From assembly GCA_947062645.1 (NCBI GenBank), contig CAMSQT010000020.1:1-11335 (forward strand): 11,335 nucleotides of DNA, given 5' to 3'. Of this stretch, positions 7,220 to 11,335 are shown piece after piece (the first letter of the stretch is position 1; each line of letters starts with the position of its first letter). The DNA is from an uncultured Clostridium sp. Lineage in GTDB: Bacteria; Bacillota; Clostridia; TANB77; CAG-508. The position numbers were made by a program, and so were the translations under genes. Under the pieces are notes generated by a model. That model saw only the letters and a program-made list of their open reading frames with translations. It searched no databases and was not told where the DNA came from.

Positions 7220-8278
7220 ATGAAAAGTTTAGAAGAAAATATTTTACATACAATTAATTTTTATCAATTAATAGAAAATGAAGATAAACTAGTTTTAGCA
7301 GTATCTGGGGGACCAGACTCTATGTGCATGCTAAAAGTGCTAGAAAATTTATTAAAAGAAAAATTAATTTTGAAAAATAAGCAAGAAGAAGAATTAGCAG
7401 AAAAAAATTGCCAAAAAGGTCCGTCCCCAATGGCAAAAATTGTAGTTGCTCATGTAAACCACATGCTACGTAAAGAAGCAGATGACGACGAGAAGTATGT
7501 TAAAAATTATTGTAAAAAAAATGGAATTGAATTTTATTCGAAAAGTATAGATGTTAAAAAATTGGCTCATACTAATAAAATAGGAGAAGAAGAAGCGGGA
7601 AGAATAGCAAGATATGAATTTTTTGAAGAGGTTTTAAAAAATACAAATGCTACGAAAATTGCGGTAGCTCATAATAAAAATGACAAGATAGAAACCATGT
7701 TAATGAATACACTAAGGGGAAGTGGCATAGAAGGCTTGAAAGGAATAGAACCAAAAAGAGATAATATTATAAGACCTCTAATCCAGTGTGAGAGAACAGA
7801 AATAGAAAAATATTGCAAGGAAAATAAATTAAATCCAAGAATAGATCAAACAAATCTTGAAAATACTTATACCAGAAATAAAATTAGAAATGTAGTAATT
7901 CCGTATATTCAAAAGGAGTTTAATCCTAATATCATAAAAACATTGGATCGATTATCTGATATTGTCATGGGAGAAAATGAATATATAGAAAACCAAATCA
8001 AGATAATCTATGAAAAAATACTAATAGAAGAAAAGCCAAACCAAGAAATTAGGATAGACTTAAAAATGTTTAATTTACTAGAAACGGTAATAAAAGCAAG
8101 ACTAATTCGATATATTATAAAAAGGTTATTTGGAAGTACAAACAGTATTGAAAAAATACATATTGAGGATATTATTAAATTATGTGGTAACAATATTGGT
8201 AACAAATACCTAACACCAAATAAAAATAGCAAGGTTTTAATAAAAAACCATCAAGTTCATTTTATCGTTTTATCGTAA
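7220..8278 (+). CDS. tilS: tRNA(Ile)-lysidine synthase
   Basis: Uses ATP and lysine to convert C34 of tRNA-Ile(CAU) to lysidine, switching the tRNA from Met/AUG to Ile/AUA decoding; AUA codons are frequent here. The PP-loop SGGPDS is at residues 29-34, the conserved VVAHVNHMLR at 75-84, EEAGRIARYEFFE at 124-136, and IETMLMNTLRGSGIEGL at 157-173. At 352 residues it ends after the middle domain (CTD1) and lacks the extra C-terminal domain of about 450-residue homologues; short forms such as that of Aquifex are known. Between the PP-loop helix and VVAHVNH it has about 20 more residues than usual. Residues 63-73 (NCQKGPSPMAK) are encoded by an inverted REP-like repeat. The start ATG follows AAAGGTG. 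The usual hpt gene between tilS and ftsH is absent. Confidence 0.95.
   Translation: MKSLEENILHTINFYQLIENEDKLVLAVSGGPDSMCMLKVLENLLKEKLILKNKQEEELAEKNCQKGPSPMAKIVVAHVNHMLRKEADDDEKYVKNYCKKNGIEFYSKSIDVKKLAHTNKIGEEEAGRIARYEFFEEVLKNTNATKIAVAHNKNDKIETMLMNTLRGSGIEGLKGIEPKRDNIIRPLIQCERTEIEKYCKENKLNPRIDQTNLENTYTRNKIRNVVIPYIQKEFNPNIIKTLDRLSDIVMGENEYIENQIKIIYEKILIEEKPNQEIRIDLKMFNLLETVIKARLIRYIIKRLFGSTNSIEKIHIEDIIKLCGNNIGNKYLTPNKNSKVLIKNHQVHFIVLS
7407..7436 (-). repeat. REP-like repeat inserted in frame inside tilS
   Basis: Thirty bases starting ATTGCCAAAAAGG and ending CCCCAATGGCAA are the exact reverse complement of 6334-6363. They code for tilS residues 63-73 with no stop or shift. The position matches an unusually long loop before the conserved VVAHVNH strand, a tolerant site on the enzyme. 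Together with 6334-6363 it brackets the RAYT with inverted copies about 1.1 kb apart. Confidence 0.85.
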
Positions 8279-8338
8279 GTTTCCGTAGCAAATGTGCGAA
8301 ATGAGAGGCTTTGTAACAAAAAAGACATATAAAAACTA

Positions 8339-8367
8339 TTGAAAAACAAAAAGTTATATGTTATAAA
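8339..8367 (+). promoter_or_regulatory. Sigma-A-type promoter with extended -10, for ftsH
   Basis: TTGAAA (8339-8344), a 17-nt spacer and TATAAA (8362-8367) preceded by TG at 8359-8360 (extended -10). It lies 41 bp before the ftsH start in the 129-bp tilS-ftsH gap. ftsH can therefore be expressed apart from RAYT-tilS. No clear terminator is seen after tilS. Confidence 0.65.
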
Positions 8368-8407
8368 ATCAATATAAAAAGGAAACCAAACATAAGGAGG
8401 AATTATT

Positions 8408-10216
8408 TTGAAAAACGGAATTAAAACATTAGCCATGTGGCTAATAATAGGAGTAATTTTTATTGTTGTACTATCATCTATTGTAGAAAACAGTGATGCC
8501 AAACTAAAATATTCAGAATTAATTGCAAACATTAATAGTGGAAATGTAGATGCCATTCAAATTGAGGCAGATGGAAAACTTGCAACTGTTACTTTAAAAG
8601 ATGATAAAATTAAAAAAGAAGTAAACATACCAGATATGGAAAACTTTATGGGGTATACAGAGGATTTCTTAAAAGATGGAGCCTTTACATTAGAAGAAAA
8701 ATCACAATCAATCTTCATTACCATCCTTAGTTTATTAACACCATTTGGCTTATTAATCATATTCTTTATCTTCTGGTTCTTTATGATGGGTGGCGTTGGT
8801 CAAGGTGGAGCAGGAAATAAAACCATGTCATTTGGAAAAAGTAAAGCTAGAATGATGACACCAGCTGAAAAAAATAAAATAACATTTGAAGATGTAGCAG
8901 GTGTTGACGAAGAAAAAGAAGAATTAGAAGAAATTGTACAATTTTTGAAAAATCCAAAGAAATTTACAGATATGGGAGCAAGAATTCCAAAAGGTGTTTT
9001 ATTAGTAGGGCAACCAGGTACTGGTAAAACAATGCTTGCCAAAGCCGTAGCAGGAGAAGCAGGAGTACCATTTTTTATCATTAGTGGATCTGACTTTGTT
9101 GAAATGTTTGTCGGTGTAGGAGCTTCCAGAGTAAGAGACTTATTTGACCAAGCTAAGAAAAATGCACCATGTATTATCTTTATTGACGAAATTGACGCCG
9201 TTGGACGTCAAAGAGGTGCAGGTCTTGGTGGAGGACATGACGAAAGAGAACAAACATTAAACCAATTATTAGTAGAGATGGATGGATTTGCAGAAAATGA
9301 AGGTGTTATTGTATTAGCGGCAACCAATAGACCAGACGTATTAGATAAAGCACTTTTAAGAGCAGGAAGATTTGATAGACAAATCGTAGTAGGTTTGCCA
9401 GATGTAAAAGCAAGAGAGCAAATCTTAGAAGTACATGCAAGAAAGAAACACTTAGCAGACGATATTGACTTAAAAGTAGTAGCCAAAAACACATCAGGTT
9501 TTGCAGGAGCAGACTTAGAAAATGTTTTAAATGAAGCAGCTTTATTAGCAGCAAGAAGAAATTTAAGCGAAATAGGAATGAAAGAAATAGAAGATGCTAT
9601 GGTTAAAGTAACCATGGGACCAGAAAAGAAAACAAAAGTAAGAAGTGACAAAGAAAATAGATTAGTTGCTTATCATGAAGCAGGTCATGCAGTAGTAAGT
9701 CGTTACTTAGAAACCCAAGACCCAGTTCATCAAATATCAATTGTACCAAGAGGAATGGCAGGAGGATACACCATGTATCGTCCAACCGAAGACAAATCTT
9801 TTATGTCTAAAACAGAAATGGAAGAAAATATCGTATCTTTACTTGGTGGAAGAGTAGCAGAAGCTTTGATTCTAAACGACATCTCAACAGGTGCTAGCAA
9901 TGACATCGAAAGAGCAACCAAAATTGCAAGAAGTATGGTAACCAAGTATGGAATGAGCGAAAGAATTGGAACAATCATGTTAGGAGGAAACCAAGAAGAA
10001 GTATTCCTAGGAAGAGATTTAGCGCAAAGTAAAGAATACTCTGAAGAAACAGCAGCAGCAATTGACCAAGAAACAAAGAGAATTGTAGACACAGGCTATA
10101 ATAGGGCAAGACAAATCTTAGCAGACAACATCGACAAATTACACCAAGTAGCAGGAATCTTACTTGAGAAAGAAAAAATCGAAGCAGACGAATTTGAAGC
10201 GATTTTTAGTGAATAG
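8408..10216 (+). CDS. ftsH: ATP-dependent zinc metalloprotease FtsH
   Basis: Membrane-anchored hexameric AAA+ protease that extracts and degrades misassembled membrane proteins and regulatory proteins. The start is TTG (8408), chosen because AAGGAGG at 8394-8400 is 7 nt upstream and the first membrane helix follows at once. Order: helix 1 (about residues 8-26), extracytoplasmic domain (about 30-100), helix 2 (about 102-128), then the AAA domain with Walker A GQPGTGKT (201-208), pore loop MFVGVG (233-238), Walker B IIFIDEID (256-263) and second region of homology NRPDVLDKALLRAGRFDRQ (307-325). The protease domain has HEAGH (423-427) and a third zinc ligand Asp499 in ASNDIERAT. The 602-residue length is normal, ending shortly after the protease domain. 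The frame is intact with no CGG codon. The stop is TAG, the only TAG-ended gene here. Confidence 0.98.
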   Translation: MKNGIKTLAMWLIIGVIFIVVLSSIVENSDAKLKYSELIANINSGNVDAIQIEADGKLATVTLKDDKIKKEVNIPDMENFMGYTEDFLKDGAFTLEEKSQSIFITILSLLTPFGLLIIFFIFWFFMMGGVGQGGAGNKTMSFGKSKARMMTPAEKNKITFEDVAGVDEEKEELEEIVQFLKNPKKFTDMGARIPKGVLLVGQPGTGKTMLAKAVAGEAGVPFFIISGSDFVEMFVGVGASRVRDLFDQAKKNAPCIIFIDEIDAVGRQRGAGLGGGHDEREQTLNQLLVEMDGFAENEGVIVLAATNRPDVLDKALLRAGRFDRQIVVGLPDVKAREQILEVHARKKHLADDIDLKVVAKNTSGFAGADLENVLNEAALLAARRNLSEIGMKEIEDAMVKVTMGPEKKTKVRSDKENRLVAYHEAGHAVVSRYLETQDPVHQISIVPRGMAGGYTMYRPTEDKSFMSKTEMEENIVSLLGGRVAEALILNDISTGASNDIERATKIARSMVTKYGMSERIGTIMLGGNQEEVFLGRDLAQSKEYSEETAAAIDQETKRIVDTGYNRARQILADNIDKLHQVAGILLEKEKIEADEFEAIFSE

Positions 10217-10257
10217 AAAAATTGCCAGAAGGGACGTTCCCTTTTGGTAATTTTTTT
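10217..10257 (+). terminator. Intrinsic terminator of ftsH built from a REP-like repeat
   Basis: An 18-nt left arm (10217-10234) pairs with 10238-10255 around the loop CGT, with two positions that become G-U pairs in RNA. The 3' arm ends in seven T, giving a U-tract. The sequence keeps the repeat layout seen elsewhere (ATTGCC, then GGGACG, then CCTTTTGG, then AAT), with core GGGACGTTCC in place of GGGGACGGACC. It begins the base after the ftsH stop. Confidence 0.85.
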
Positions 10258-10267
10258 AGTTTATATA

Positions 10268-10296
10268 TTGCTATTTTCTTTTTTTTAGTATACAAT
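10268..10296 (+). promoter_or_regulatory. Probable promoter of the J-domain gene
   Basis: TTGCTA (10268-10273), a T-rich 17-nt spacer and TACAAT (10291-10296), 46 bp before the ATG at 10342. The -35 box is weak (two mismatches). A promoter is expected because a strong terminator precedes it. AAGGAAG (10326-10332) is the ribosome binding site. Confidence 0.5.
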
Positions 10297-10341
10297 AAAT
10301 TTACTACTAAGCAAATAAGATAAAAAAGGAAGAAAAAGCCG

Positions 10342-10942
10342 ATGAAGAATTATTATGAAATACTAGAGGTAAATCCAAAAGCTTCTAAAGAGATAATAGA
10401 AAAAGCTTATAAAGTGCTAGTAAAAAAATATCATCCAGACCTTTACACAGGCGAAAAGCAAAAATATGCAGAAAAAAAGATAAAAGAAATCAACGAAGCT
10501 TACAACATACTAGCAGACGAATTCTTAAAAGAGCAATATGACAACGAAATCTACAATCAAAATAGAGTTCAGGCACAAAGAGAAGTACAAACCAATATAC
10601 GTAAGGAACGGAAAAAATTATCAGGCTAGCCAAAAAGAAAAAAATCCATTAGAAGAAAGAATGAAAAAACACAAAGTAGGAAGCTTAGGAGCCATCATAG
10701 AACTAACCAAACAGTTAATACATGACCTAGTAAAAAATAAAGAAAGAAGACAAGAAATTAAAGAAGTAACCCAAAAAGACATACTTGCTATTTTCCTAAC
10801 AATAGCGGTTGTTATCCTAATAGGAATTATCTTATGGTTTATTCCTTTTACAAATGGTTGGATGCGAGAACTACTATTCGAAAATCCACTTTTTAATTGG
10901 ATTGGGCGGATTGTTTTAAAAAACATAGGTACTTACTATTGA
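10342..10942 (+). CDS. Membrane-anchored J-domain (DnaJ-like) protein, read through a +1 shift
   Basis: The N-terminus is a J domain (about residues 1-70; YYEILEVNPKAS, HPD at 31-33, INEAYNILAD), which stimulates DnaK ATPase. It is not DnaJ itself: there are no Gly/Phe or zinc-finger regions. The first frame stops at 10629 after a CGG codon (codon 90, 10609). Skipping that C joins RKE to GKNYQASQKEKNPLEER and continues through a basic region to a membrane helix (DILAIFLTIAVVILIGIILW, about 10780-10839) and a short tail. The second part has no ribosome binding site of its own and an arbitrary ATG at 10538 inside the first frame, so one protein is likely. It ends at TGA 10940-10942 (199 residues) if the second in-frame CGG (10907) is Arg. 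It ends at TAA 10917-10919 (191 residues, ending NWIGGLF) if that CGG also shifts. The J domain faces the cytoplasm by inference. Client unknown. Confidence 0.8.
10609..10612 (+). other. Putative +1 recoding site, in-frame CGG-A (J-domain gene)
   Basis: CGT AAG GAA CGG AAA AAA: zero-frame reading gives RKKLSG and TAG at 10627-10629. Skipping the C gives GGA AAA AAT TAT CAG, joining the J domain to a lysine-rich linker and a membrane helix with no gap. An AAGGAA purine stretch precedes the site directly. It has the same four bases and the same shift direction as 4277 and 5817. Confidence 0.6.
10907..10910 (+). other. Fourth in-frame CGG-A, possible +1 site near the end of the J-domain gene
   Basis: In the corrected frame the codons are TGG ATT GGG CGG ATT. 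Read as Arg, the protein runs 11 more codons to TGA 10940-10942, ending inside the -35 box of the rpsU promoter. With a +1 shift it ends GGA TTG TTT TAA at 10919, 20 bp clear of that box. There is no conserved motif here to decide between them. Confidence 0.35.
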
Positions 10943-10967
10943 CAAGTTATATGCTTTCATGTATAAT
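10939..10967 (+). promoter_or_regulatory. Perfect-consensus sigma-A promoter for rpsU
   Basis: TTGACA (10939-10944), exactly 17 nt, then TATAAT (10962-10967). Both boxes are full consensus, fitting strong expression of a ribosomal protein. It gives a leader of about 55 nt before the rpsU start, with a small possible stem (CATAC 10992-10996 with GTATG 11003-11007). Confidence 0.9.
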
Positions 10968-11029
10968 AATAGCGTTAAAAGGGTTATCCCACATACAGTT
11001 TCGTATGGACCGGAAGGAGGGGAATATAA

Positions 11030-11200
11030 ATGTCAGAAATCAAAGTTAATAATGGTAATATAGAAGATGCCTTAAAAAGGTTTAAAAGGCAATGTGCGAG
11101 AAACGGAGTTTTACAAGAAGTTCGTAAAAGAGAACACTATGAAAAACCTAGTGTAAAAAGAAAGAAAAAATCAGAGGCAGCAAGAAAAAGAAAATTTTAA
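11030..11200 (+). CDS. rpsU: 30S ribosomal protein S21
   Basis: A 56-residue, very basic protein of the small subunit that sits near the 3' end of 16S rRNA and helps initiation. It begins MSEIKVNNGNIEDALKRFKR, contains the conserved CARNGVLQEVRKREHYEKPS (residues 22-41; family pattern R-x-R-E-x-Y-x-K-P-S-x-x-R), and ends in a Lys/Arg-rich tail (SEAARKRKF). The start is set by the strong AAGGAGGGG at 11014-11022, 7 nt upstream. Length is typical of S21 (about 57-70). A consensus promoter precedes it and a hairpin terminator follows, so it is probably a single-gene transcript. Confidence 0.96.
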   Translation: MSEIKVNNGNIEDALKRFKRQCARNGVLQEVRKREHYEKPSVKRKKKSEAARKRKF

Positions 11201-11230
11201 AAACAGAAATGGGATTGGAAGTTGAAAAGT

Positions 11231-11261
11231 AAAAAAACACTTGGAAGCTTCCAATTTTTTT
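11231..11261. terminator. Intrinsic terminator after rpsU
   Basis: The palindrome TTGGAAGCTTCCAA (11241-11254) folds as a stem with an AGCT loop and is followed by seven T (11255-11261). Seven A precede it (11231-11237), so it can work in both directions. It lies 40 bp after the rpsU stop. Confidence 0.85.
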
Positions 11262-11289
11262 ACAGAGATTTGAGCTGGAGGTTGAAGGC

Positions 11290-11332
11290 GGGGATTTGGG
11301 GTCGGGGATTTGGGGACGTTCCTTAAATCCCC
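11290..11332. repeat. REP-like repeat with tandem GGGGATTTGGGG at the contig end
   Basis: GGGGATTTGGGG occurs twice (11290-11301 and 11304-11315). GGGGATTT (11304-11311) pairs with AAATCCCC (11325-11332) around a loop holding GGGGACGTTCC, a core variant close to the ftsH terminator repeat. The contig stops three bases later, as expected where an assembler meets a sequence repeated elsewhere in the genome. Confidence 0.7.
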
Positions 11333-11335
11333 ACA

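Noticed and set aside
6334..7436. A complete IS200/IS605 insertion sequence
   Set aside because: There is no tnpB, and the downstream repeat copy lies inside tilS, so the bracketed segment includes part of a host gene. RAYT plus REP copies fits better.
8279..8338. A small gene or RNA in the tilS-ftsH gap
   Set aside because: Only 129 bp are available and they hold a promoter and ribosome binding site. I see no open frame with a start signal and no tRNA-like fold.
2261..11332. CRISPR array, because of the recurring GGGGACG sequence
   Set aside because: The copies are kilobases apart, in both orientations and of variable sequence, with no regular spacers and no cas genes.

Overview
The window looks like one contig from an uncultured, AT-rich Bacillota (Firmicutes), most likely a gut-type Clostridia or a relative. 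The evidence is the gene set and order (gdpP-rplI-dnaB; tilS next to ftsH), strong AGGAGG ribosome binding sites, TTGACA/TATAAT promoters, AGA-dominated arginine usage and heavy use of A- or T-ending codons. All recognisable genes are on the + strand, and nearly all are core housekeeping genes. The first 46 bases are not biological: they match an Illumina P5/i5/Read-1 adapter left on the contig end, so rpoC starts truncated just after its catalytic NADFDGD motif.

Layout: partial rpoC (47-2238); a palindromic repeat and a consensus promoter; gdpP (c-di-AMP phosphodiesterase), rplI and dnaB (2378-6330); a REP-like repeat; a REP-associated tyrosine transposase (RAYT, 6456-7208); tilS (7220-8278), which carries an inverted copy of the same repeat inside its reading frame; ftsH with its own promoter and a repeat-derived terminator (8408-10257); a membrane-anchored J-domain protein (10342-about 10942); rpsU with a perfect-consensus promoter (11030-11200); a terminator; and a last repeat at the contig end.

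The most striking observation is that three otherwise intact genes (gdpP, dnaB and the J-domain gene) are each broken by a +1 shift. In every case the shift falls at an in-frame CGG codon followed by A. Reading C|GGA instead of CGG restores the conserved protein: the GGGGH motif of GdpP, the helicase core of DnaB and the continuous J-domain protein. Across about 3,400 codons I found only four in-frame CGG codons. Three sit exactly at these shifts. The fourth, near the end of the J-domain gene, would give an earlier stop just upstream of the rpsU promoter if read the same way. CGGA occurs out of frame in many places with no shift. This suggests that CGG is not a normal arginine codon here and acts as a +1 recoding signal, or that CGGA is read as a four-base glycine codon. 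Sequence error is the alternative to exclude. dnaB also has a separate apparent -1 shift five codons from its start.

The second system is the RAYT and its repeats. About six copies of a GGGGACG-centred hairpin lie in almost every intergenic gap. One 30-bp copy upstream of the RAYT recurs as an exact reverse complement inside tilS, where it codes for an in-frame insertion. Another copy forms the ftsH terminator.
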